DNA of 33,165 nucleotides, taken from contig JAJPKG010000445.1 of the NCBI GenBank assembly GCA_021323815.1, positions 1-33,165 on the forward strand, read 5' to 3'. Each line of letters starts with the position of its first letter. Position 1 is the first letter of the stretch. The notes under the pieces were generated by a model. That model was not told the origin of the DNA. It did no database searches and saw only the letters and a list, made by a program, of their open reading frames with translations. Below, piece after piece: positions 23,562 through 30,647 of the stretch. The DNA is from Pseudomonadota bacterium. GTDB taxonomy: Bacteria > Chloroflexota > Ktedonobacteria > Ktedonobacterales > JACDGC01. A program made the position numbers and the translations under genes.

Positions 23562-24146
23562 ATGGGCAAGTACAAACAGTGGCTGCATCACCAAGAGGTG
23601 GGCCGCCGCCTGCGCGAGCAGATCGCCACGCACGAGCAAGAGCGCGAGCGCGTGCAGCGCATGGCACCATCACATCCCACCACCCTGCCCGATACCAATA
23701 ATCCGTTGATTCGCGCACTGCTGGACTACACCGGTCGCGGTGGCACGCTTGGCCGCGCCGTTGGCGCACGCCTGGCCGGCAGTTCAACGGGGCCAGATGC
23801 CGCGTCCCAACCACGCCAGCCGGCGGGGCAACCTGAGGCCGCGCGTCCCAGCGCGCCTTCCGCAGCCCTGGCCGGCTCGCCGCCATCTCCACAGCAGGCC
23901 GCCGCTTCGCCAGCCGTGAACGCCGCAGACAATCCCGTTGTCGCGCGTCTCAACGCTCAGGCCGCGCAGATGCCTGCCAACCCACTCGACGCCATGCGTG
24001 CGCTCGCGCAATCGCAGGCGCGTGACGCCCAAACCCAGCAGCCAACCCAACCCACTGCTGGCACGCCGTCACCCAACCAGCCACCCCCCGCGCCGGAAGC
24101 TGACAGCACCGGCGAGTGGTGGCAACGCTTCCGCTCCCAGTCCTAG
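23562..24146 (+). CDS. Unknown protein with basic helical N-terminus and disordered tail
   Basis: The 194-residue product starts with a charged helix (MGKYKQWLHHQEVGRRLREQ, then ATHEQERERVQRM), followed by a short motif NPLIRALLDYTGRGG (about 44-60). A long Pro/Ala/Gln-rich segment comes next, broken by NPVVARLNAQAAQM and NPLDAMRALAQSQ, and the chain ends in GEWWQRFRSQS. The pattern of short N-P-hydrophobic motifs set in a disordered chain suggests peptide docking sites. The ATG at 23562 has AGAGGG at a 9-nt spacing; the frame is open further upstream but without a good site. No family is recognised. A second, similarly built gene follows after 58 nt. Confidence 0.7.
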   Translation: MGKYKQWLHHQEVGRRLREQIATHEQERERVQRMAPSHPTTLPDTNNPLIRALLDYTGRGGTLGRAVGARLAGSSTGPDAASQPRQPAGQPEAARPSAPSAALAGSPPSPQQAAASPAVNAADNPVVARLNAQAAQMPANPLDAMRALAQSQARDAQTQQPTQPTAGTPSPNQPPPAPEADSTGEWWQRFRSQS

Positions 24147-24204
24147 CGACTGCGGGCGCACTTGTCCCGCCGCACACGCGGGGATAATTTGAGGAAAGCG
24201 CTAC

Positions 24205-24978
24205 ATGAGCACTGATCCGACGAAGATTACGCAACTATACGCGCAGATCCCGCTGGAAGCGATGCAGCAGGTCGCCGATAGCTATATGGCCTGGTACGTG
24301 GAACGGGTGACGCGCGAACTGGATGAGACCATTGCCGGCCTGCGCGCCGAACTGCGCGAGAATGACGCCCATGAAGCATCATTCCGCCCCTCGCCCGCCG
24401 AATTGAACGCCATCGAACGCTTGCAGCGTGACGGCGTCACCAGCGTGGATCTGCTGGACCGCATGGTGGAACAGGGCGAAGATTGGCTGATGCTGACCAT
24501 GCGCCGCCTGGACCACTTCGAGAGCACCGGCCTCTCGCCGAAAGATTACTCGACCTGGTGCGAGCACGCGCTCAGCGGCGCATATGACTGGATCGACCAC
24601 GAACGCCTGGGATCAACCCCCGCACCCGCCGCCCGCCCCGCCGCAGCGCCCGCTGCCGGCAGCACGCCGCCTCAGCCGGCCCCCGCTGCCACGCCCCAAC
24701 AAGGTCGCGCGCCGGATTGGCTCGTGGGTGGTGGCCGCAACGCCAACCCGCAGATGGCGCAGCCGCAGACCAGCGTGCCCGGCGCAACGCCCGCGCAGGA
24801 AGGCGAGCGTCCCACCCAGCCCGTGCCGAGCGTGGCTCCGCGCTGGGGCGAGACCTCGTACCCCGGCGTCAACACCGGCGGCAACAGCAGCCCCGGCGGC
24901 GCGCCCGGCGGTCCCGCCCAGACCGATCCCGGCAACGAATCGGGCCGGCGCAACATCTTCCGCATCTTCACCAACTAA
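24205..24978 (+). CDS. Unknown protein with helical domain and disordered tail
   Basis: This 257-residue protein has an N-terminal, all-helical region of about 130 residues (including AMQQVADSYMAWYVERVTRE, NAIERLQRDGVTSVDLLDRM and the CEHALSGAYDWIDHERL helix). A Pro/Ala/Gln/Gly-rich tail of about 120 residues follows and ends in RRNIFRIFTN. Like the gene before it, the chain ends in an aromatic/basic cluster after a disordered stretch. GAGGAAAG precedes the ATG. There is no membrane segment or signal peptide. I do not recognise the family. The two genes share one promoter and one terminator and probably act together. Confidence 0.78.
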   Translation: MSTDPTKITQLYAQIPLEAMQQVADSYMAWYVERVTRELDETIAGLRAELRENDAHEASFRPSPAELNAIERLQRDGVTSVDLLDRMVEQGEDWLMLTMRRLDHFESTGLSPKDYSTWCEHALSGAYDWIDHERLGSTPAPAARPAAAPAAGSTPPQPAPAATPQQGRAPDWLVGGGRNANPQMAQPQTSVPGATPAQEGERPTQPVPSVAPRWGETSYPGVNTGGNSSPGGAPGGPAQTDPGNESGRRNIFRIFTN

Positions 24979-24992
24979 GCCGAAGATACGCG

Positions 24993-25038
24993 AAAACGCC
25001 GGGCAGATCGTGGTTCATCACGATCTACTCGGCGTTTT
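24993..25038. terminator. Bidirectional terminator between convergent genes
   Basis: AAAACGCCG (24993-25001) pairs with CGGCGTTTT (25030-25038), and AGATCGTG (25005-25012) with CACGATCT (25019-25026), with a 3-nt internal loop and loop GTTCAT. The A run on one side and the T run on the other make it work on both strands, for the operon ending at 24978 and the hbd gene ending at 25070. Confidence 0.88.
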
Positions 25039-25069
25039 GTGCTCGGTTGAAACCGTTGATGCGCTCTGA

Positions 25070-25930
25070 TTACTTCTTCTCGCTATAATCGTAAAAACCC
25101 TTGCCGGTCTTGCGCCCCAGCCGGCCCAGCGTCACCATGCGGCGCAGCAGCGGGGGCGGCGCATAGGCAGGGTCGGGGTTTTCGGCGTAAATGACCTCGG
25201 CGGCGTAGAGCGTCGTATCCAGCCCCACATAATCCAGCAGGGTGAACGGCCCCATCGGATAGTTGGTGCCAAGCTGCATGGCGGTGTCGATGTCTTCCAT
25301 CGTCGCCACCCCGTTCTCATACATGCGAATGGCCGACAACAGGTACGGAATCAGCAGGAAGTTGACGACAAAACCGGCGGTGTCTTTGGCGATGATCGGC
25401 GTCTTGCCCATCGCCTGCGTGAAGGCGCGCAGTTCCGCCACCGTCTCATCGCTGGTCTCCACCGTGCGCACGATCTCCACCAGCTTCATCACCGGCACAG
25501 GATTAAAGAAGTGCAGGCCGGCCACTTTGTCGCGCCGCCTGGTGACAGCTGCCATCTCAGTGATGGGGAGCGACGACGTGTTGCTCACCAGCAGCGCGTC
25601 CGGCTGCACAATGGCGTCCAACTGGCGAAAGAGCGCCAGCTTCGGCTCCTTTTGCTCGATGATGACCTCAACCACGATGTCGCGGTCCGCGAAATCCTGC
25701 ATCTCCAGCGTGGGATGCAGCCGCGCTTTGTTCGCTTCCACCTGTTCCGCCGTGAGCTTGCCCTTGCTCTGCATCATCGCCCACGCATCGTGAATCTTCT
25801 TGACGCCGCGATCCAGTAATTCCTGGCTGACCTCGGTGACGACGACATCAAAGCCTGACTGCGCGGCGGTCTGGGCGATGCCGCTGCCCATCAGACCGCA
25901 GCCCACCACGCCGACTTTCTGTATGGTCAT
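25070..25930 (-). CDS. hbd: 3-hydroxybutyryl-CoA dehydrogenase
   Basis: The enzyme oxidises or forms 3-hydroxyacyl-CoA with NAD(P), in butyrate-type or fatty-acid beta-oxidation metabolism. The 286-residue protein has the Rossmann motif VGVVGCGLMGSGIA (6-19), then VEVIIEQKEPK, SNTSSLPITEMA, and the catalytic GLHFFNPVPVMKLVEI with H140. The C-terminal domain includes KDTAGFVVNFLLIPYL, then YPMGPFTLLDYVGLD and GRKTGKGFYDY. Length and motifs are complete. The ATG at 25930 has GAGAGG at a 10-nt spacing; a GTG at 25948 is in frame but less likely. It is the last gene of a minus-strand operon after the DinB-like and HIT genes, 14 nt from the HIT stop. Other beta-oxidation genes are absent here. Confidence 0.95.
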   Translation of the reverse strand: MTIQKVGVVGCGLMGSGIAQTAAQSGFDVVVTEVSQELLDRGVKKIHDAWAMMQSKGKLTAEQVEANKARLHPTLEMQDFADRDIVVEVIIEQKEPKLALFRQLDAIVQPDALLVSNTSSLPITEMAAVTRRRDKVAGLHFFNPVPVMKLVEIVRTVETSDETVAELRAFTQAMGKTPIIAKDTAGFVVNFLLIPYLLSAIRMYENGVATMEDIDTAMQLGTNYPMGPFTLLDYVGLDTTLYAAEVIYAENPDPAYAPPPLLRRMVTLGRLGRKTGKGFYDYSEKK

Positions 25931-25944
25931 TGCGTGAATACCTC

Positions 25945-26547
25945 TCACTTGTTTTCATGGACGCGCCATTGCGCCAGCAGCGCCTGCACCTTGGCTGTGC
26001 CGTTCAGATAGCGTTCGCGCGGCCCCTGCCAGGGTGCATGGCCAACCAGCCGCGAGCGCAACGCTCGCAGCGTCGCTTGATAGATCGCCTCGTCGGCAGG
26101 GAAGATCGCCGCCATGCCGCCCGGCTCCTCAATATAGGTGTACGCGCCTTGCTCAGCATACCACCGGCGCACGTCGTGGCGCGACTCCACCGCCACACCC
26201 GCGAGTTGTGGATCGCGCGTGAGGGGCGCCGCCAGCGCGCCGAAGGGCAGCGCGTGCAGGTGCGCATGAAAGACCGTCTGGTGAAAGATGCCGTTCTCGA
26301 ACCACGTCACCACGCCGTAATGCGTCGTCAGAAACGCTTCCACCTGCGCGCGCACCTCGGCCAACTCGGCGTCCAGTTCCGCCGGCACCGTGCCATAACA
26401 GGCATAGTGAGCCTTCGGCATAACAAGCGTGTGGCCAGGGACGAGGGGAGCATGGTCTGCCACCACGCGGAAATGCCGCGTCTCCATCAAGATGGCGGCG
26501 ATCTGTTCTCTTTCACAAAATGTGCAACTCACGGCAGGAGGCGTCAT
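25945..26547 (-). CDS. HIT-family nucleotide hydrolase/transferase
   Basis: Residues 94-98 (HAHLH) form the histidine triad that gives the family its name, inside TVFHAHLHALPF; HIT proteins hydrolyse or transfer nucleotidyl groups through the middle His. The N-terminus carries CTFCE, which may help bind zinc, then FRVVADHAPLVPGHTLVMPK, the usual strand pair before the triad. At 200 residues it is longer than typical Hint-like proteins (110-140), because of a C-terminal extension containing EEPGGMAAIFPADEAIY and GPRERY. The start is ATG 26547: AAAGGA lies close upstream and the preceding gene stops 1 nt before it, so translation is coupled. Its substrate is unknown. Confidence 0.9.
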   Translation of the reverse strand: MTPPAVSCTFCEREQIAAILMETRHFRVVADHAPLVPGHTLVMPKAHYACYGTVPAELDAELAEVRAQVEAFLTTHYGVVTWFENGIFHQTVFHAHLHALPFGALAAPLTRDPQLAGVAVESRHDVRRWYAEQGAYTYIEEPGGMAAIFPADEAIYQATLRALRSRLVGHAPWQGPRERYLNGTAKVQALLAQWRVHENK

Positions 26548-26548
26548 G

Positions 26549-27025
26549 CTAAGATCCTTTGGCTGCCTTGCGCGCCCGCTGGATCTGCGCCGCGTGGTCA
26601 TGAGCATGGGCGGCATAGATCTCCAGCCAGGTCTCGGTGGAATAGGGGCCGCTCTCGCTGTGCGTGCCGGCGCGCTGCCAGTCTGCCTCGCTCATACAGT
26701 CCAAGATCGTCACCGTCGATTCACGCGCCGCCCGCAACGCCGCCAGTGAGGTTTCGATGGGGCGCTGGCGATAATACAGCCGGCGGGCGAACTCCTCCTC
26801 GTTATACCCCTGGATGAACGGATTTTCCTCCGCCAGCAAGCGGCGCAAGCGAATGGCCGAGGTCATCTCGCTATCGGCCAGATGATGCACAATTTCCCTG
26901 ACAGACCATCCGTCGGGCGGCATTGCATCCAGCTCGGCGTCTGTGATCCCCGCTAACGCTTCTATAACAACACGATAGCCGTCCCGATAGCGTGCGATCA
27001 ATGCCTGGCGTCGTACAGTATCCAC
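26549..27025 (-). CDS. DinB-like protein (YfiT/DinB fold)
   Basis: This 158-residue protein fits the DinB/YfiT four-helix family, often metal-dependent and in some members linked to bacillithiol or mycothiol transfer. The family pattern is visible in PPDGWSVREIVHHLADSE in the first half and AAHAHDHAAQI near the end; these His residues are candidate metal ligands. The frame is open far upstream, but the proper start is GTG 27025, with AAAGG 7 nt before it. The stop codon lies 1 nt before the HIT ATG. The operon is DinB-like, HIT, 3-hydroxybutyryl-CoA dehydrogenase, preceded by a promoter at 27083. The reaction catalysed is unknown. Confidence 0.85.
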   Translation of the reverse strand: MDTVRRQALIARYRDGYRVVIEALAGITDAELDAMPPDGWSVREIVHHLADSEMTSAIRLRRLLAEENPFIQGYNEEEFARRLYYRQRPIETSLAALRAARESTVTILDCMSEADWQRAGTHSESGPYSTETWLEIYAAHAHDHAAQIQRARKAAKGS

Positions 27026-27082
27026 GTGAGTACCTTTCCCCAATGAAGGCAAGCACATTCGTGCGGTGTATTTCCGTTTCCT

Positions 27083-27091
27083 AGCATAGCA
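27083..27091 (-). promoter_or_regulatory. Extended -10 promoter for the DinB-HIT-hbd operon
   Basis: On the minus strand TGC-TATGCT, within TGTGCTATGCT, repeats the element of the tRNA-Ala promoter and the site at 2761. The -35 is poor. The start would be near 27076, about 50 nt before the GTG at 27025. Confidence 0.5.
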
Positions 27092-27134
27092 CATCTTTAT
27101 GGGGTGCTCCATCGATGCTATCGTCGTGACAGCC

Positions 27135-28511
27135 TCACACGTCGTCTGGCAGGGGAGCATCTTCGCCCAATTTTTCGATGTGCGCGCCCAGCGTCTTGAG
27201 TTTGGCGTCAAGCTGTTCGTAGCCACGTTCGATATGTTCGATGCCATAGACCGTCGAAGTGCCATTGGCGCACAGAGCCGCGACGATATAGGAGCAGCCT
27301 GCGCGAATATCGGGAATATCCAGCGTGGTGGCATGCAGCGGTGTGGGACCACGAATGATGGCGCTGTGATAAAACTCGCGCTCACGGAAGCGGCACGGCA
27401 ACTCGCCCAGGCACTTGGAATATAACCCGATGTCGGCCCCCATCTGGCGCAGCGTGGCGGTGTAGCCGAAGCGGTCTTCATAGAGCGTCTCATGCACCAC
27501 CGACATGCCCCGCGCCTGCGTCAGCAGCACCGTGAAGGGCTGCTGCCAGTCAGTCATGAAGCCGGGATGCACATCCGTTTCGATGGCGATGGAGCGCGGC
27601 GGCCATTCACCCCCGCCGAAGCGGATGCCGTCGTCTTCCACGCTGAAATCCAGCCCAACGCGATAGAGCGTGTTCAGGAAGGTCAGCAGGTGTTCCTGGT
27701 TGGCATCCAGCAGTTTGATGTTGCCATGCGTCACATAGGCTGCGACGGCCAGCGATACCCCTTCCATCCGGTCCGCCAGAATGCGGTGATCCGCCCCGTG
27801 CAGGCGCGGCACGCCCTCGATGACGATCTTGCGGTCGGTGCGCTGCTCGATGATCGCGCCCATCTTTTGCAGGAACTTGATCAGATCCAAAATCTCCGGC
27901 TCGATGGCGGCGTTCTGGATGATGGTGACACCTTTGGCGAGTGTGGCGGCGATGATCAACGTCTCGGTTGCGCCGACGCTGGGAAATGGCAACTTGATGG
28001 TGGTGCCGCGCAGTTGGCTGGCCTGAAAATGATATGCTCCTTCGCGCACCTCCATCTGCGCGCCCATCTGAATCAGCCCATCCACGTGGAAATTGATCGG
28101 GCGCGGGCCGATGCGATCCCCACCGGGGAACGGCACCACCGCCTGGCCGGTGCGATGCAGCAACGGACCGGCGGTGAGGATGGCGAGGCGATTCTTGCGG
28201 CCATATTCCAGCGGAATGACATGGTTCGTCACGTCGGGCGTGGAGATGGTAACGGTGCTGTCATCATGCCAGGTGAGCTGCGTGCCCAGCGATTGCACCA
28301 CCGCGCTGGTGATGCTGACATCGCCCACGTGCCGGGGCGCGTTGCGCAGCCGCGTGGGTTCTTCTGACAGCAGCGACGCGACAATCATCTTGGTGACGGC
28401 ATTCTTCGTGCCGCTCAGCCGCACCTCACCCGTCAGCGGCACCCCACCCTCGATGACATAGCGCGAATAGCGGGGAGGATGAACGGCGTTCTCGGAATTC
28501 ACAGCAACCAC
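27135..28511 (-). CDS. murA: UDP-N-acetylglucosamine 1-carboxyvinyltransferase with Asp in the active loop
   Basis: MurA joins enolpyruvate from PEP to UDP-GlcNAc, the first committed step of peptidoglycan synthesis. The 458-residue protein has the family pattern: LSGTKNAVTK with K36 (equivalent of E. coli K22), RLAILTAGPLL, PGGDRIGPRPINFHVDGL, PSVGATETLI and a later TDVHPGFMTDWQQP. The catalytic loop normally carries Cys (C115 in E. coli); here it is D132, encoded by GAT at 28116-28118. This change is known from Mycobacterium and Chlamydia MurA and confers fosfomycin insensitivity there. Enzymatic activity is kept in those cases. The start is GTG 28511, with GAAAGGAG 9 nt upstream, and a strong promoter lies at 28541-28570. 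Confidence 0.95.
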   Translation of the reverse strand: MVAVNSENAVHPPRYSRYVIEGGVPLTGEVRLSGTKNAVTKMIVASLLSEEPTRLRNAPRHVGDVSITSAVVQSLGTQLTWHDDSTVTISTPDVTNHVIPLEYGRKNRLAILTAGPLLHRTGQAVVPFPGGDRIGPRPINFHVDGLIQMGAQMEVREGAYHFQASQLRGTTIKLPFPSVGATETLIIAATLAKGVTIIQNAAIEPEILDLIKFLQKMGAIIEQRTDRKIVIEGVPRLHGADHRILADRMEGVSLAVAAYVTHGNIKLLDANQEHLLTFLNTLYRVGLDFSVEDDGIRFGGGEWPPRSIAIETDVHPGFMTDWQQPFTVLLTQARGMSVVHETLYEDRFGYTATLRQMGADIGLYSKCLGELPCRFREREFYHSAIIRGPTPLHATTLDIPDIRAGCSYIVAALCANGTSTVYGIEHIERGYEQLDAKLKTLGAHIEKLGEDAPLPDDV

Positions 28512-28540
28512 GCGGCATAGCTCCTTTCATTTGCAAGCGT

Positions 28541-28570
28541 AGCATACCGTTTCAGGCTGCATCTCGTCAA
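28541..28570 (-). promoter_or_regulatory. Promoter of murA
   Basis: On the minus strand TTGACG (28570-28565), an 18-nt spacer and TATGCT (28546-28541). The start would be near 28534, about 23 nt before the GTG at 28511. Confidence 0.75.
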
Positions 28571-28733
28571 TGCATTTGCCCCGAAGCGCCCACGAGATCG
28601 GGACCAACGGCACTTCGCGCGGAAAGAAACGCGCGGCATACTTCTGATGTGACGCCGCGTCCGCGCGAGGGAACGCAACGGTCGCGGTGCACTCCTGATC
28701 TTTCCCGCATCTTTGAAAGGAACTTCACCGCTT

Positions 28734-29045
28734 ATGAAGAAGCGCCGCTCGTTCATCCGCCGCATGCCCGCATTGCTGTTTCTCGCCGCCGGCGTCGGCG
28801 TGGCCGTGATGGCCAGCCGCGAAGATGGCCGCGAAAAACTGGCCCAGTTCGGCGAAGCCCTCGGCAAAGGCTTCGAGACCGCCAGCGCCAAACTGGAAAG
28901 CGCTCGCCAGTTCGCCACCGAGTATGTCGAACAACTTCAGCGCCGGGGCGATGCCAGCTATCCCGCCTACCACACCCACTATCAGCCGGCTCAATATCAG
29001 CCGAACGGCAGCCAGCACCAGAGCGAATATACTCACGCTGGCTAG
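28734..29045 (+). CDS. Small single-span membrane protein, YtxH-like
   Basis: The 103-residue protein starts with MKKRRSFIRR, followed by a membrane helix (about 11-27, PALLFLAAGVGVAVMA), then an amphipathic helical stretch with REDGREKLAQFGEALGKGFE and a second helix (about 50-70). The tail is rich in Tyr, Gln, His and Pro. The arrangement resembles YtxH-domain proteins, which have one N-terminal membrane helix and a cytosolic helix. GAAAGGA precedes the ATG by about 12 nt. The function of this family is mostly unknown. It is divergent from murA and stands alone. Confidence 0.7.
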   Translation: MKKRRSFIRRMPALLFLAAGVGVAVMASREDGREKLAQFGEALGKGFETASAKLESARQFATEYVEQLQRRGDASYPAYHTHYQPAQYQPNGSQHQSEYTHAG

Positions 29046-29060
29046 GCCCCGTCCCCTGAC

Positions 29061-29087
29061 CCCCTCCCCAGCCGAGCTGGAGAGGGG
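29061..29087. repeat. C/G-rich hairpin, REP-like
   Basis: CCCCTC and CCAGC (29061-29072) pair with GCTGG and GAGGGG (29076-29087), loop CGA, one mismatch. No T tract follows. A related sequence, CCCCTCCCCGGC and CTGGGGAG, lies at 20399-20420. The two share nine identical bases CCCCTCCCC and the same symmetry. Confidence 0.5.
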
Positions 29088-29369
29088 AGCAAAACTGGCA
29101 CCAGTTCAGCCTTTATCGAATGGCTGAGAAGTCGTGCAACATTCGCGGGATTTGCATTATGAGGGAGATCAGCATCAAAAACAAAATGAACTAACGGAGC
29201 GGCGTAACGAATTTCGAGCGATTAACGGTCCCATGTGCAGATGCTGGCCGAAATTCCTCTTTGTGTTTATGAGCCAATTGCAGCTTCTGTCGATTGTTGT
29301 GCAGAGTGTCAACGCGCTACAATGAACGATGAACGATGGGCGTGTAAACGTCAACAAGCTATTTTAGGG

Positions 29370-29397
29370 ACGCTTGCTGTTGTAGGATGGCAAGCGT
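29370..29397. promoter_or_regulatory. Palindromic operator candidate
   Basis: ACGCTTGC (29370-29377) and GCAAGCGT (29390-29397) form a perfect 8-bp inverted repeat with a 12-nt spacer; the centres are 20 bp apart (two helix turns). It covers the -35 and spacer of the promoter of the following dehydrogenase, so a dimeric repressor bound there would block RNA polymerase. Confidence 0.6.
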
Positions 29398-29403
29398 TAT
29401 GAT
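29374..29403 (+). promoter_or_regulatory. Promoter of the D-2-hydroxyacid dehydrogenase
   Basis: TTGCTG (29374-29379), an 18-nt spacer and TATGAT (29398-29403). The predicted start near 29410 leaves a short leader before the ATG at 29419, and AAAGGGAAACATC lies between the -10 and the ATG. The short leader suggests that this is a second, closer promoter beside a possible distal one at 29294. Confidence 0.5.
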
Positions 29404-29418
29404 CCAAAGGGAAACATC

Positions 29419-30408
29419 ATGCGAATCCTGGCGAATGAAGACGCGCAGATGGCGAACGCGCTGGCGGAACGGTTGCGCCGCGAAGCGCCGGATGTGGCGC
29501 TGACCCTGATCGGGCGCGACGGCACGCCACGCGGCCCAGTGGCGGATGCCGAGATCCTCTTTCGCTTCAACATGACCAACACCAGCCTGGTGGCGATGTT
29601 GCAAGCCGCGCCGAACGTGCGCTGGGTGCATACCGGCAGCGCGGGGGTGGATCGCTTCATCGGCCTCGTCCAGCAATACGCGCCGCAGGCCGTGCTGACG
29701 AATAGCTCCGGCACCATGTCGCAGCCCATCGCCGAATTCGCGCTGGGCTTGATGTTCGCCGCCGCCAAGCAATTGCCGTTGTTTATCCATGCCCAGCAGC
29801 GCCACGAATGGCTCAAGAGCCGCGACCATCTGCCGGAATTGCGCGACATCCACGGCAGCCGGCTGCTGATCCTGGGGTTAGGCAGCATCGGGCAGACATT
29901 GGCGCGCCTGGCATCGGGGGTGAGCATGCGCGTTGCCGGCGTGCGCCGCACCCCGCTGGCTGCCGATGAGCAGATCCCGCACGTCGAGCAGGTCTTTGCC
30001 CAGGATGGCAACTGGCGCGCGTTGCTGCCGGAGATGGATTTTGTCGCCGTGTGCCTGCCACTGACCCCCGCCACGCGCAACCTCATCAGCACAGCCGAAC
30101 TGGCCGCGCTGCCTTCGCGCGCCTGGCTCGTCAACATCTCGCGGGGAGCGATCATCGACGAGGCCGCGCTGATCGCCGCGCTCAGGGAAAAGCGCATCGG
30201 CGGGGCCGCGCTGGACGTGACGCAGACCGAGCCGCTGCCGCCCGACAGTCCCTTGTGGGATCTGCCCAACGTCATCCTCACGCCGCACATCTCCTGGCAA
30301 TCGCCCGGCGACGATGCCCGCGCGCTGGATCTCTTCATGGAGAATCTGCGCCGCTACCGCGCTGGCGAGCCGTTGCTCAACGTTGTGCCGTTCGACGTGG
30401 GCTATTGA
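29419..30408 (+). CDS. D-2-hydroxyacid dehydrogenase
   Basis: NAD(P)-dependent enzymes of this family interconvert 2-keto acids and D-2-hydroxy acids, such as glyoxylate/glycolate or hydroxypyruvate/glycerate. The 329-residue protein has the nucleotide motif GLGSIG (153-158) and the catalytic set R242 (VNISRGAIIDE), E271 (TEPLPP) and H290 (LTPHISWQSP). It matches the general family rather than SerA, since no C-terminal ACT domain is present. Its length is normal and the start ATG has AAAGGG upstream. An operator candidate at the promoter indicates regulation. The gene ends 7 nt inside the convergent RecQ-tail-like ORF. Confidence 0.93.
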   Translation: MRILANEDAQMANALAERLRREAPDVALTLIGRDGTPRGPVADAEILFRFNMTNTSLVAMLQAAPNVRWVHTGSAGVDRFIGLVQQYAPQAVLTNSSGTMSQPIAEFALGLMFAAAKQLPLFIHAQQRHEWLKSRDHLPELRDIHGSRLLILGLGSIGQTLARLASGVSMRVAGVRRTPLAADEQIPHVEQVFAQDGNWRALLPEMDFVAVCLPLTPATRNLISTAELAALPSRAWLVNISRGAIIDEAALIAALREKRIGGAALDVTQTEPLPPDSPLWDLPNVILTPHISWQSPGDDARALDLFMENLRRYRAGEPLLNVVPFDVGY

Positions 30409-30647
30409 GGCTGCAACAGGCCGTTTTCCTGCACCAACGCAAGATCCAGCATTTGATAGCCGGATTCCGCGAACAGCACGGTGATGGTGTCGCCCTCATA
30501 GCCCATCACCGTCCCCGTGCCTAACAACGTGTGCCGCACGCGGCTGCCCAGCGGAAAAGAGATTTCCAGCGCGATGGCGGGTATGACTTTGCCGGCCAGG
30601 CAGTTATCACATTTGTTGCACGGCGGGGTAAAAATCGAAAATTTCAT
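30402..30647 (-). CDS. RecQ C-terminal tail-like fragment (possible remnant)
   Basis: This 81-residue frame reads CNKCDNC near the N-terminus, which is the zinc-binding cysteine cluster found after the helicase core in RecQ. A stretch with GSRVRHTLLGTGTVMGYEGD, then ITVLFAESGYQMLDLALVQE and NGLL follows. That pattern resembles the beta-barrel end of some bacterial RecQ and UvrD/PcrA-type helicases. No helicase core precedes it; the frame upstream encodes an unrelated protein. It starts with ATG but has no ribosome binding site. It overlaps the ORF at 30607-30927 by 41 nt in another frame and the dehydrogenase end by 7 nt. It may be a pseudogene remnant or a stand-alone nucleic-acid-binding protein. 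Confidence 0.45.
   Translation of the reverse strand: MKFSIFTPPCNKCDNCLAGKVIPAIALEISFPLGSRVRHTLLGTGTVMGYEGDTITVLFAESGYQMLDLALVQENGLLQPQ

Larger units (their letters stand above)
29046..29418 (+). other. Intergenic region, lower GC, with possible tandem promoters
   Basis: The 373-nt interval contains the hairpin at 29061-29087, then an AT-richer stretch (29100-29340) that lacks a convincing gene. A weak 63-residue frame at 29134-29325 has no ribosome binding site and an unusual composition. A promoter-like TTGTTG (29294-29299), an 18-nt spacer and TACAAT (29318-29323) are visible, as is a short direct repeat GAACGAT twice at 29324-29337. The main promoter for the next gene is listed at 29374. 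Confidence 0.5.

Noticed and set aside
29134..29325. 63-residue plus-strand ORF in the low-GC gap
   Set aside because: There is no ribosome binding site, the composition is unlike the other genes, and a promoter-like sequence overlaps its end. It is more likely non-coding.
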